Positions 7,762 through 16,315 of a stretch of DNA of 64,000 nt are shown one piece after another (the stretch's first letter is position 1; each line of letters begins with the position of its first letter). The stretch spans positions 1-64,000 of the forward strand of contig JBNMQM010000009.1 of assembly GCA_051278195.1 (NCBI GenBank). The letters are read 5' to 3'. The position numbers were made by a program, and so were the translations under genes. This stretch comes from JAHRVQ01 sp051278195 (GTDB taxonomy: Bacteria; Pseudomonadota; Gammaproteobacteria; Pseudomonadales; Azotimanducaceae). Below the pieces are notes generated by a model that did no database searches, was not told the DNA's origin, and worked only from the letters and a program-made list of their open reading frames with translations.

Positions 7762-9663
7762 ATGAGTTATCAGGTTCTCGCCAGAAAATACCGTCCCGCC
7801 AACTTCGAGGAACTCGAAGGTCAAGAGCACGTCCGCCGAGCGTTGGTAAATGCGCTGGAGAAAAATCGGCTGCACCATGCCTATTTGTTCACGGGCACTC
7901 GGGGCACGGGTAAAACGACTATTGCGCGTATCTTTGCCAAGTGTCTGAATTGCGATGAGGGCATTACAGCCACGCCTTGTGGCGTCTGCGGTAGTTGTTT
8001 AGAGATATCTCAGGGACGCAGTGTTGATCTGATCGAAGTGGATGCGGCTTCGCGCACAGGCGTCGACAGCACCCGTGAGTTGTTAGACAACGTGCAGTAC
8101 ATGCCCACCCGCAGTCGCTTTAAGGTATATCTCATCGATGAGGTGCACATGTTCTCGACGAGCAGTTTCAATGCCCTGCTGAAGACCCTTGAAGAGCCGC
8201 CAGAGCACGTTAAATTTCTGCTGGCGACGACAGATCCGAAGAAATTGCCAGTGACTGTTTTGTCGCGCTGCTTGCAGTTTAATCTGAAAAATCTTGCACC
8301 GGAACGGGTGGTCAGCTATCTCACCACGATTCTCGATAAAGAGCAGATTGACTACGAACCGCCTGCTCTTTGGCTACTGGGGCGCGCAGCAGATGGCAGT
8401 ATGCGTGACGCACTAAGCCTGACAGACCAAGCTATCGCTTTTGGCGATCAACGTATTCTGAGCGCTGACGTCAAGTCCATGCTCGGTGCCATTGATCAAC
8501 TCGAGATTCATCGCATCATCGATGCGCTGATCGAGCACGATGGTGCCAAGCTACTCGAGCAGATAGCCCGAATGGGCGAGTATGCGCCAGACTACAGTGG
8601 TTTGCTGGCAGATATTTTGTCTTTACTGCACCGAGTTGCTGTTGCCCAGGCGCTGCCAGACGGCATTGATAACAGCCTAGGCGACCGTGATGAAATTATG
8701 GCGATTGCCGGACGTCTTGACCGCGAAGATGTGCAGTTGTTTTACCAGATTGGGCTGATAGGCCAAAGAGACCTGGCGTTGGCGCCGGACCCGCGCACTG
8801 GTTTCGAGATGGTGTTGCTACGTATGCTGGCGTTTGTGCCCAATGTTGAACACAAAAATATAACGGCTCCCGAGCCTGTTATGCAGGAGGCGAACGTCCC
8901 CGGAAAAAAGTCTGAAACCCCCGCGTTTCAGCGGGGCCCTGATGCGCAAAGCGGAGTCCAAGATGCGGCAAGATCAGTCGGTTTAGCTGGCAGTGTTGCC
9001 GGTAGTTCGGCAGTCAAAGCGGCTGACAGCCCAGCGATAGCCTACTCATCTGCGGCACTTGCACGTCCGCCAGTCGATCAGCAAGTCAATCCATTACCCA
9101 CCCCGCCGAACAAACAAGTAACTGCGCCGAGCGCTGACGTGGCGGGGTCAGTGACGTCATCGCCGGTCACGACCAAGACTCCGACGAAAACCCCGACGAA
9201 AACCCCGACCAAGACGACACTAGGTGTAACTTCGGTAGAGATGGCAGCAGGCAGCCCGATAACCCATCTGCCGCTGGCGGCGGACTATTGGTGTGAAATA
9301 TTTTTGCAGTTACGACTGACTGGTGTCACCCAGTCGGTGGCCTCTAATTGCGAGCTAGAAGCGGTCGAGAATGACGTGTGCCAACTGGTGTTAGGCGATC
9401 GGCATGCGAGTTTGTGGAACAGCACCCACGAGGGTCGTATTGTTGCGAGTTTGTCCCGTTTGTACGGCCGGTCCATTAAGCTTACATTGCGGGTTGGCCC
9501 GACCCAGGCTGAGACCCCTGCCGGAGCAGATCTGCGACGTCGGGGAGAGCGCCAAGCCGAGGCCGAGGCGGCCATCGACGCTGACGAGAAGCTCAAACAA
9601 TTGATTGATAGCTTTGATGGTACACTGGAGCGTGGCACGATAGCGCCACGGAGTGCTTCTTAA
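7762..9663 (+). CDS. dnaX: DNA polymerase III subunit tau (and gamma by frameshift)
   Basis: The start at 7762 (MSYQVLARKYRP) is the family's usual N-terminus; an in-frame ATG at 7729 would add an unrelated 11 residues. 633 residues, close to E. coli tau (643). AAA+ clamp-loader ATPase with Walker A GTRGTGKTT, a four-Cys zinc module (CLNC...CGVCGSC), Walker B LIDEVHMFS and the SRC sensor motif. Then come the gamma collar domain, a low-complexity Pro/Thr/Lys linker with a 12-bp tandem repeat (~9178-9217) and a C-terminal domain that in tau binds polymerase alpha. An internal -1 frameshift signal (8885-8936) would give a shorter gamma protein of 384 residues. It starts the set dnaX-ybaB-recR. 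Confidence 0.97.
   Translation: MSYQVLARKYRPANFEELEGQEHVRRALVNALEKNRLHHAYLFTGTRGTGKTTIARIFAKCLNCDEGITATPCGVCGSCLEISQGRSVDLIEVDAASRTGVDSTRELLDNVQYMPTRSRFKVYLIDEVHMFSTSSFNALLKTLEEPPEHVKFLLATTDPKKLPVTVLSRCLQFNLKNLAPERVVSYLTTILDKEQIDYEPPALWLLGRAADGSMRDALSLTDQAIAFGDQRILSADVKSMLGAIDQLEIHRIIDALIEHDGAKLLEQIARMGEYAPDYSGLLADILSLLHRVAVAQALPDGIDNSLGDRDEIMAIAGRLDREDVQLFYQIGLIGQRDLALAPDPRTGFEMVLLRMLAFVPNVEHKNITAPEPVMQEANVPGKKSETPAFQRGPDAQSGVQDAARSVGLAGSVAGSSAVKAADSPAIAYSSAALARPPVDQQVNPLPTPPNKQVTAPSADVAGSVTSSPVTTKTPTKTPTKTPTKTTLGVTSVEMAAGSPITHLPLAADYWCEIFLQLRLTGVTQSVASNCELEAVENDVCQLVLGDRHASLWNSTHEGRIVASLSRLYGRSIKLTLRVGPTQAETPAGADLRRRGERQAEAEAAIDADEKLKQLIDSFDGTLERGTIAPRSAS
8885..8936 (+). other. Programmed -1 ribosomal frameshift signal in dnaX
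   Basis: Three elements lie in order: an internal Shine-Dalgarno-like AGGAGG (8885-8890), the heptamer A AAA AAG (8904-8910) in the correct reading phase (GGA AAA AAG), and a hairpin of CCCCGC (8919-8924) with GCGGGG (8931-8936). Shifting -1 reads GTC then TGA at 8913-8915, so a gamma-like product of 384 residues ends one codon after the slip. The design matches the well-known E. coli dnaX signal (same heptamer, internal SD about 10 nt upstream, hairpin after); here the SD spacing is 13 nt. Confidence 0.88.
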
Positions 9664-9765
9664 TAGTGATCATCCACGTATTGGGTAAAGCGGCTAACAT
9701 GCCTCAAGTTTCGTTCGGCGTTGATAAAATTCGTCGCATTTTTTGAGTAGGGTAGGAGAACAACC

Positions 9766-10095
9766 ATGAGTACGAATGGCGGAATGGGCGATTTGATGAA
9801 ACAGGCCCAGCAGATGCAAGAAAAAATGCAAAAGATGCAGGAGCAGCTTGCCAGCTCTGAGGTCACAGGAGAGGCGGGTGCCGGCATGGTTAAGGTCGTA
9901 ATGACCGGCCGCCATGATGTTAAACGTGTACAAATCGATGACAGTTTGTTGGGCGAGGGTAAAGAAATTCTCGAAGACCTGCTGGCGGCCGCGGTTAACG
10001 ACGCCGTGCGCCGAGTTGAGAACAGCCAAAAAGACAAGATGTCAGCCCTTACCGGGGGCATGTCATTGCCGCCCGGTTTTAAGATGCCATTTTAA
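9766..10095 (+). CDS. ybaB: YbaB/EbfC nucleoid-associated protein
   Basis: 109 residues, the family's usual size. N-terminal Met/Gln/Lys-rich helix (LMKQAQQMQEKMQKMQEQL), central VEVTGEAGAGMVKVVMTGRHDVKRVQID-like beta sheet (here starting SSEVTGEAG), then LLAAAVNDAVRRVENSQKDKM and the Gly/Pro tail LPPGFKMPF. It binds DNA as a dimer. The ribosome binding site AGGAGAAC lies upstream. Its place between dnaX and recR is the standard order in gammaproteobacteria. Confidence 0.96.
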   Translation: MSTNGGMGDLMKQAQQMQEKMQKMQEQLASSEVTGEAGAGMVKVVMTGRHDVKRVQIDDSLLGEGKEILEDLLAAAVNDAVRRVENSQKDKMSALTGGMSLPPGFKMPF

Positions 10096-10116
10096 GCGCG
10101 AACTGAGAAAAGCCCC

Positions 10117-10710
10117 ATGAACCAGATTCCCGTCATCGAACAGTTGGCCGACGCCTTACGTTGTCTGCCAGGTGTGGGTCCCAAAACCGCCCAGCGGATG
10201 GTGCTGCACCTGTTGGAACACGATCGCGCTGGCGGTAGGCGTTTGTCTGGACGGCTGCTAGACGCCATGGACAACGTTGTGCATTGTGATAGCTGTCGAA
10301 ATTTCACGGAAGTCAGCCCGTGCGAAATCTGCCAGCACACCGGGCGTGACCAGTCGACCTTGTGTATTGTTGAAAACCCGGCTGACGTGATCGCGATAGA
10401 GCACACTGGTGGTTATCGCGGCAATTATTTTGTTTTGATGGGCACGTTGTCACCACTGGACGGCATCGGCCCAGAAGAGATTGGTATCGCGCAGTTGTTG
10501 GCGCGCTGCGAACAAGGTGTCACAGAAGTTATTCTGGCGATCGGTTCGACCGTGGAAGGTGAGGCAACGGCGCATTTTATTGCAGAGAGCCTCAAACCCA
10601 TTGATGTAAAGATATCAAGAATTGCCCACGGAATCCCCTTGGGGGGAGAGTTGGAATTTGTTGATGGCGGCACATTGTCCCATGCCCTGGCTGGAAGAAA
10701 ACAGATTTAA
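10117..10710 (+). CDS. recR: Recombination protein RecR
   Basis: 197 residues, typical length. N-terminal helix-hairpin-helix (LRCLPGVGPKTAQRM), a four-Cys zinc finger (CDSCRNFTEVSPCEICQ, residues ~54-70), a Toprim domain (LCIVENPADVIAIEHTGGYRGNYFVLMG) and the C-terminal IAHGIPLGGELEFVDGGTLSHAL signature. Acts with RecF and RecO in gap repair. 21 bp after ybaB; its stop overlaps the rnd start by one base (TAATG). Confidence 0.97.
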   Translation: MNQIPVIEQLADALRCLPGVGPKTAQRMVLHLLEHDRAGGRRLSGRLLDAMDNVVHCDSCRNFTEVSPCEICQHTGRDQSTLCIVENPADVIAIEHTGGYRGNYFVLMGTLSPLDGIGPEEIGIAQLLARCEQGVTEVILAIGSTVEGEATAHFIAESLKPIDVKISRIAHGIPLGGELEFVDGGTLSHALAGRKQI

Positions 10711-11828
10711 TGACTGTAGACTATGAGATCGTCGAGACTGTAGAGCGCCTCGAAGAAGTGATAAAAATAATCCGCAATGCCGATGCCGTCGCCATTGATA
10801 CTGAATTCGCGCGTTTTAATACGTATTACCCCATTGTCGGTCTGATTCAGATTTTTGATGGTGAGCATTGTTATCTGGTTGATCCGTTAGAGGTTCCGGA
10901 GCTCGGTGCTATTGTAGATCTGTTGGAAGATGAATCTGTGGTCAAGGTGTTTCATGCTTGCTCGGAAGATTTAGAAGTATTTCACCATGTGCTAAAAGCG
11001 GTGCCTACGCCTATGTTTGATAGTCAGGTGGCTGCTGCTGCCTTGGGCGTCAATTTCTCCATCAGTTATCAGAAGCTGGTGGCCCACTTTTTAGACCTGC
11101 AGATCAGCAAGGAAGAAACTCGTTCGGATTGGTTGCAACGGCCTTTAAGCACCGCTCAATTGGACTATGCGGCGCTGGATGTAATCCACTTGTTGGAGGT
11201 CTACCGCAAGCTGGTGGGCCAACTTGATGAAGCTAACAAGCTGGCTTGGGTGCAAGAAGAGTGCGAGGGAATGACGGGCAACATTGCTACCGATGTTGAT
11301 CCTTCTTTAGCCTACCAAAGAGTTAAAGGGCTGGCGCGTCTTGACGCTGAGTCGCAGTACCTGGTGCAAGCTTTGTGCGCCTGGCGTGAGATTAAGGCGC
11401 GGGAAATAGACGTACCAAGAAATCGAGTTGTTGATGAAGCCTCTGTTGTAGCGATTGCGCAGCTGAACTATCTCGAAGTCGGCGGTTTGCATACGCACAC
11501 CAGTATGTCATCGCGACAGATACGTAAATACGGCGACGAGTTGCTGACGGTGATCAATGAGGCGCGCATGGTGCCATCCGAAGATCGGCCGCGGCTTGCC
11601 GCAGAGAGCCTGCCGGTCAGCAATAGCCTAATGAAGCAGCTCAAGTTGCGTGTTAGCACCCGGGCTGAAGCCATGAGTATTGCGCCTGAAATGCTCGCCA
11701 GACGTCGCCATCTTGAACAACTATTGCGCTCAGGCCTCGAAGGCGGGCATTATCAGTTGCCGCCAGATTTGGCGGGCTGGCGCAAGGCAGTTATCGGCGA
11801 CGAACTCATGACCATGCTGACGCAATAA
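10710..11828 (+). CDS. rnd: Ribonuclease D
   Basis: 372 residues (E. coli RNase D is 375). DEDD exonuclease motifs: Exo I VAIDTEFARFNTYYP, Exo II VFHACSEDLEVF, and Exo III LDYAALDVIHLLEVY with the Tyr of the DEDDy class. Then come one or two HRDC-like helical regions (residues ~205-370). 3'-to-5' exoribonuclease for tRNA and small RNA 3' ends. It is coupled to recR by TAATG and followed closely by ycgL and ycgN, an order also found in pseudomonads. Confidence 0.96.
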   Translation: MTVDYEIVETVERLEEVIKIIRNADAVAIDTEFARFNTYYPIVGLIQIFDGEHCYLVDPLEVPELGAIVDLLEDESVVKVFHACSEDLEVFHHVLKAVPTPMFDSQVAAAALGVNFSISYQKLVAHFLDLQISKEETRSDWLQRPLSTAQLDYAALDVIHLLEVYRKLVGQLDEANKLAWVQEECEGMTGNIATDVDPSLAYQRVKGLARLDAESQYLVQALCAWREIKAREIDVPRNRVVDEASVVAIAQLNYLEVGGLHTHTSMSSRQIRKYGDELLTVINEARMVPSEDRPRLAAESLPVSNSLMKQLKLRVSTRAEAMSIAPEMLARRRHLEQLLRSGLEGGHYQLPPDLAGWRKAVIGDELMTMLTQ

Positions 11829-11838
11829 GGAAATTGGA

Positions 11839-12165
11839 ATGGTGACTTGCGACGTTTACAAGAGTGATAAAAAAGCAGGTTTGTATCTGTATGTCGATCA
11901 CGCGGAAGGTCTGGTGCGAGTCCCAGAGACCTTGTTGTTGCAGTTTGGACCGCCTCGCTTGACCTTGAGTTTTGAGCTTCACGGTGACCGTCGGATGGCT
12001 CGGCAGGACCCACAGGTGGTATTGAAAAACTTAAGTGCCGATGGCTACCATATACAACTTCCACCTGCGCCATTCTTACAAAACACGGCAACCCATTCTG
12101 GTGGGCATAATGCGCCTGCAAAGCATAGTGAGCCCGATGCAAGCTTGGCGCGAGGCTCCTCATGA
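11839..12165 (+). CDS. ycgL: YcgL-domain protein
   Basis: 108 residues. The first ~85 form the YcgL domain (CDVYKSDKKAGLYLYVD at the start, then LLLQFGPPRLTLSFELHGDRRMARQDPQVVLKNL and a GYHIQLPP ending); the tail is Pro/Ala/His-rich. A small conserved gammaproteobacterial protein with no established biochemical role. The GGAAATTGGA ribosome binding site is weak to fair. Overlaps ycgN by 4 bp (ATGA). Confidence 0.92.
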   Translation: MVTCDVYKSDKKAGLYLYVDHAEGLVRVPETLLLQFGPPRLTLSFELHGDRRMARQDPQVVLKNLSADGYHIQLPPAPFLQNTATHSGGHNAPAKHSEPDASLARGSS

Positions 12166-12605
12166 GCCTGCCTTTCTGGCAGACCAAGTCCTTGGATGAA
12201 ATGAACAAGGATGAGTGGGAATCATTATGCGATGGATGCGCACGCTGTTGTCTGCATAAGCTAGAAGATGAAGATACCAATGAAGTGCACTACACATCTA
12301 TCGTCTGTCGCTATTTGGATCAGGAAAAGTGCCAGTGTCAGGACTACACACAGCGCAATATTAACGTGCCTGAGTGCGTACTGTTGACGCCTGAACGGGT
12401 AGACGAGTTTGGCTGGTTGCCAGACACCTGTGCTTACCGGCTGGTCGCCGAGGGCAAGGATTTGTATGATTGGCACCCACTGGTGTCCGGCGACAAGATG
12501 TCGGTTCACACATCGGGCATCTCGGTCACCGGTAAAGTGATTGACGAGCGCAGCGTGCACCCCGATAGCCACCAGGAATACATCATTCGCTGGGTTGAAC
12601 AGTAG
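12162..12605 (+). CDS. ycgN: YcgN-family cysteine-cluster protein (UPF0260)
   Basis: 147 residues with the cysteine pattern of the family: WESLCDGCARCCLHKLED at ~25-42 (CxxCxxCC), then CRYLDQEKCQCQDY and a downstream PECVLL / TCAYRL pair. The spacing suggests metal or iron-sulfur binding in the CxxCxxCC superfamily; this is family knowledge, not shown here. ATGA overlap with ycgL. Confidence 0.93.
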   Translation: MSLPFWQTKSLDEMNKDEWESLCDGCARCCLHKLEDEDTNEVHYTSIVCRYLDQEKCQCQDYTQRNINVPECVLLTPERVDEFGWLPDTCAYRLVAEGKDLYDWHPLVSGDKMSVHTSGISVTGKVIDERSVHPDSHQEYIIRWVEQ

Positions 12606-12632
12606 CCTAAGTGGGAGGCTGAGTAAAAAAGC

Positions 12633-12983
12633 ATGGAAGCGTTTATCCAACAAAATGAGTATCTCATCGCTTGGACTGTTTATATCCTCGCGGGGCTGGG
12701 TTGCTGCGTGGTGTGGTGGAAAATCACCGCATTTATTACTAACCGCGGCTGGCGCGACTTGAGTCGTGGGCTGGTGTTAGTCATGATCTTTACACCTTGG
12801 TTTGCCGACGAGGGCCGCGACGCTTACGCGCCGGCCCTCGTTGTATTAGCCATGGATTTGCTGCTCGAAGGCGCCAAGGGTGGGTTGCAGGGAGGCTTGG
12901 TATTGCTAATCAGCCTCTTCCTAATGCTGGTGATGCTGACGTTGCGGCTGGTTTTCCTGCGCCGGCGACCAGCGGATATCTAA
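12633..12983 (+). CDS. Conserved small inner-membrane protein
   Basis: 116 residues with about three hydrophobic segments: ~10-32 (LIAWTVYILAGLGCCVVWW), ~45-58 (LVLVMIFTPWF) and ~85-110 (GGLVLLISLFLMLVMLTL), ending in an Arg-rich cytoplasmic tail (RRRPADI). GTGGGAGGCTGAG ahead gives a usable ribosome binding site. Follows ycgN by 27 bp and precedes the VWA gene. Function not recognised. Confidence 0.7.
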   Translation: MEAFIQQNEYLIAWTVYILAGLGCCVVWWKITAFITNRGWRDLSRGLVLVMIFTPWFADEGRDAYAPALVVLAMDLLLEGAKGGLQGGLVLLISLFLMLVMLTLRLVFLRRRPADI

Positions 12984-13116
12984 CCCGAAAATGCCTTGTT
13001 GATGCTGCTACCCTTTTTTTGTTCTGCTTGTCCTGCGGACGGCCGTTGGCCTCAAAGCCTGTTATGTTGATATCTTGTCTACACTTAAGGTATCGCTGAT
13101 AACGGTCCTCTGATTC

Positions 13117-15156
13117 ATGTTGAAAATTGTCTCGCCTCGGCCTTGGTGCTGTCTAATCTTGAGCTTTGTGTGCTTGGCCCTGCCATCGCAGGCCAGCGAT
13201 ATGCGTCTGCTGATTGATGTTTCAGGGAGCATGGAGCAAAACGACCCGCAGAACCTGCGTATCCCTGCCGTCAACCTGTTGTTGAAGATGGCACCCACCG
13301 AGGCGACTGTGGGCGTCTGGACCTTCGGTCATAAGGTGAATGCGTTAGTACCGTTTCGGCCTGTTAGCGAGCGCTGGAAGGTCGATGCATTGGCGCAGGC
13401 TAAGCGTATCAACTCTGCGGGCTTGCTGACCAACATCGGTGGTGTCCTGGAAACTATTCTACAAGGTCCGCCTGCTGGTGCCGCACTGCTGTTGACGGAT
13501 GGGATGGTGGATATTTCCAAAGACCCGGCCGTGAATGTCATTGAGCGGCAGCGGATTATCGCTGACATACTCCCCCAGTTGATCGAGCGTGGCATTGTTG
13601 TTCACGCGGTGGCCCTGTCTGATAATGCCGACATGACCTTACTTGAGTCGCTGGCTAGGGGTACTGGTGGCATCCTCGAAGTCGCCCGATCGCCGGCTGA
13701 GCTTACGCGGATATTTGTTCGCTTGTTCGATGATGCCATTGAGCAGGACCGAGTGCCGATAGAGGGAAATATCTTTTTAGTGGATTCGAGTGTCGAGGAA
13801 TTCACGCTGCTGGTTTTTCGAGACGCGGACGAGGGGGTGATTCAGCTGCGTGGGCCGGACCAGCAGTTCTATCTCGGCGGCGATCATCCAGCATTTATTC
13901 GCTGGTATCAGGACCAGGGCTACGAGCTAATAACGGTGAAAGCCCCCACGGAGGGACGCTGGGAGCTTTTTGCGACAGCGGATGCCGAAAATCGGGTCAC
14001 GGTAATCAGTGATCTACAGTTGAAAGTCTCGAATTTACGCAACACCTTGTATTTGGGCGACGCACCGCAGATAAGCGTTGAACTCTTGCAAGCGGAGCGT
14101 CGTATCGAAGATCCGGCATTTCTTGATTTGGTGGATGTGCAATTGATCGTCACGGGCCCGGACAATATCCGCCATGCGAAGCGGTTAGAGGTCCATGAGG
14201 CAGGCGTGTTTACAGCAATTTTGGATATTTTTGATGAGCTGGGTCGTTACCGTGTCAAAATTAGTATTGATGGTAAGACTTTTCGGCGGGAATTCGTGCA
14301 GACTTTGGATCTGCGCGCCTTACCCACGCTCGTGCTTGAGGCAGATACCGAAGCTGCTGATAGTGGTCTTGTAAATGTTTTCGACGACGATCTTGCTGAA
14401 GCGCTTAATGACGATGCTGCTGACGGGCTTAACGACGATGCTGCTGAAGCGCGTAACGACGATGTTGCTGAAGCGCTTAACGACGATGCTGAGGAAGCGC
14501 TTAATGACGATCCCGCTGAAGCGTCACAGCAGGCCCTAGATCTGCAGCGCTATGGTCTCTATGCGCTGTTGGTGCTGGGTAGTATTCTAGCCATTGGCTT
14601 GGGTATTGTTTTTTATCGGTCTCGTCAGCGACTTTTGCAGCAGGCACCTGACGAGGATTTGCCGGCTTCACCGGCAAGCAGCCCGCCTATGTCTGAGCCT
14701 GAAGAGAAAACGCCGAAAGCCGAGCCGGCAACTGAGGCACTGATGGGCGTGGCAGAGCCCGAAGATGCGCAGGGTGCAGAAACAGTTCCGACCAAGGCGA
14801 CGCTTGCTGAAGACGGCCCCGTTGTCGATCCTGATGCCGAAGACATCTCAGCTGAAGACGCCTTAGCGGAGGCTTCCTTAGCTGACGACGGCTCAAAGGA
14901 AGTCGACCCAGTGGACGACCAAATTGCCGCTGACGCACCGCTGGATAAAGCGCCGGCGAAGAATACTGCCGACTTAACCGATGCCGACTTAACTGATGCC
15001 GACTTAACTGATGCCGACTTAGCAGCTGTCGATGGCCTGCCTACTATCCCGCCGGAGGATGAGGCCCTTGACGAGGAAGCGCGTGATATTCAGCGGCTAG
15101 ATGCTAAAGTTGCCGAGGTTTTATCGGATGACAAGCCGTTGCCGAAAGACGCCTAA
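13117..15156 (+). CDS. Exported VWA-domain protein with acidic repeats (TIGR03503-like)
   Basis: 679 residues. Signal peptide 1-26 (LILSFVCLALPSQAS). VWA domain ~29-210 with an intact MIDAS (LIDVSGSMEQND; ALLLTDGMVD). Beta-rich region ~215-405. Acidic linker with about six 8-residue repeats of the type AEALNDDA (nt ~14393-14530). One transmembrane helix ~479-500 (YGLYALLVLGSILAIGLGI). A long acidic cytoplasmic tail ends in a 5-residue ADLTD repeat (nt ~14970-15020). The architecture suggests an envelope protein displaying a metal-dependent adhesion domain in the periplasm. The match to the TIGR03503 family is from memory of the arrangement. Function unknown. Confidence 0.78.
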   Translation: MLKIVSPRPWCCLILSFVCLALPSQASDMRLLIDVSGSMEQNDPQNLRIPAVNLLLKMAPTEATVGVWTFGHKVNALVPFRPVSERWKVDALAQAKRINSAGLLTNIGGVLETILQGPPAGAALLLTDGMVDISKDPAVNVIERQRIIADILPQLIERGIVVHAVALSDNADMTLLESLARGTGGILEVARSPAELTRIFVRLFDDAIEQDRVPIEGNIFLVDSSVEEFTLLVFRDADEGVIQLRGPDQQFYLGGDHPAFIRWYQDQGYELITVKAPTEGRWELFATADAENRVTVISDLQLKVSNLRNTLYLGDAPQISVELLQAERRIEDPAFLDLVDVQLIVTGPDNIRHAKRLEVHEAGVFTAILDIFDELGRYRVKISIDGKTFRREFVQTLDLRALPTLVLEADTEAADSGLVNVFDDDLAEALNDDAADGLNDDAAEARNDDVAEALNDDAEEALNDDPAEASQQALDLQRYGLYALLVLGSILAIGLGIVFYRSRQRLLQQAPDEDLPASPASSPPMSEPEEKTPKAEPATEALMGVAEPEDAQGAETVPTKATLAEDGPVVDPDAEDISAEDALAEASLADDGSKEVDPVDDQIAADAPLDKAPAKNTADLTDADLTDADLTDADLAAVDGLPTIPPEDEALDEEARDIQRLDAKVAEVLSDDKPLPKDA

Positions 15157-15241
15157 CCCACCGTCGGTTCCCGCTGTATCGCGATCTCACGAATTTCATA
15201 TCATTAATTTGCTGAATGACGGCCGAGACAGGCCGCCGTCA

Positions 15242-15281
15242 GGCCTTGATATGTTTCGCCCGGCCTTGATATGTGTCGCCC
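15242..15281 (+). repeat. Two tandem 20-bp repeats in the gap before the MoxR gene
   Basis: GGCCTTGATATGTTTCGCCC at 15242-15261 is followed directly by the same unit with one change (T to G) at 15262-15281, then a GGC start of a third. It lies in the 286-bp gap 15157-15442, which otherwise shows no gene or clear terminator. Confidence 0.85.
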
Positions 15282-15442
15282 GGCAAATTACAGTAGGCCG
15301 CTATTATTTGGCGAAGCCATGACAATTTGATCGAATGAGGTCAGCTGGTTATAGTCTTCATCCGTCTTCCTTCAATGACTAGTGCGATAGTAAACGTACC
15401 CGCAGGTTTGACTCCGCGCTCCTAACAGAACGGTTAACAACT

Positions 15443-16309
15443 ATGAAATTTTCCAGCACAACGACATACATCGCCACCGATGAATTGCAGATGGCAGTTA
15501 ATGCCGCGGTGACCTTGGAACGGCCACTGTTGATTAAGGGTGAGCCAGGTACGGGCAAAACCATGCTCGCAGAGGAGATTGCTGCCTCGCTGGATATGGA
15601 GCTGATTTCTTGGCACGTCAAGTCTACCACCAAGGCGCAGCAGGGTTTGTACGAGTATGATGCGGTATCACGTTTGCGTGATTCGCAGCTCGGTGACGAG
15701 CGGGTTCACGACATCAATAACTACATTGCTAAGGGCAAGCTTTGGGAAGCCTTTGCCAGTGATAAGAAGTGCGTATTGCTTATTGATGAGATCGACAAGG
15801 CTGATATTGAATTTCCAAATGACCTGTTGCTCGAAATCGACAAGATGCAGTTTCATGTCTACGAAACCGGTGAAACGGTTAAGGCCAAGCATCGCCCGGT
15901 GATTGTCATTACCAGCAACAATGAAAAGGAACTGCCTGACGCCTTTCTGCGTCGCTGCTTTTTCCACTACATCCAGTTTCCTGACCGCGCCACCATGCAA
16001 GAAATCGTCGATGTCCACTATCCGCAGATCAAGCAAGATTTGGTAAAGGAAGCAATGGAGATTTTCTTTGACGTACGAAAGGTGCCCGGATTGAAGAAGA
16101 AGCCATCCACCTCTGAGCTGATCGACTGGCTCAAATTGCTAATGGCCGATGATATTCCCGAAGAAATTCTTCGCAACCGAGATACATCGAAAGCCATACC
16201 ACCGCTTTACGGTGCACTGGTGAAGAACGAACAAGATGTGCAATTGCTCGAACGACTGGCATTCATGAATCGTCGCGCACAAAACAGTGGTGGTCCCAAG
16301 AAAGGCTAA
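15443..16309 (+). CDS. MoxR-family AAA+ ATPase
   Basis: 288 residues. Walker A GEPGTGKTM, Walker B CVLLIDEIDKAD and the sensor/arginine-finger region ITSNNEKELPDAFLRRCFFHYIQFP identify the MoxR/AAA_5 group. The Lys at STTKAQQGLYEYDAV is also typical. Such ATPases act as chaperones with a VWA partner to assemble or activate metalloenzymes or envelope complexes. The partner is the next gene, 6 bp downstream. Confidence 0.93.
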   Translation: MKFSSTTTYIATDELQMAVNAAVTLERPLLIKGEPGTGKTMLAEEIAASLDMELISWHVKSTTKAQQGLYEYDAVSRLRDSQLGDERVHDINNYIAKGKLWEAFASDKKCVLLIDEIDKADIEFPNDLLLEIDKMQFHVYETGETVKAKHRPVIVITSNNEKELPDAFLRRCFFHYIQFPDRATMQEIVDVHYPQIKQDLVKEAMEIFFDVRKVPGLKKKPSTSELIDWLKLLMADDIPEEILRNRDTSKAIPPLYGALVKNEQDVQLLERLAFMNRRAQNSGGPKKG

Positions 16310-16315
16310 TCAACG

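Noticed and set aside
8914..8936. H-type pseudoknot after the dnaX slippery site
   Set aside because: Both stems can be drawn, but the loops would be 0-1 nt, too short; the stems are alternatives, so only the simple hairpin is claimed.
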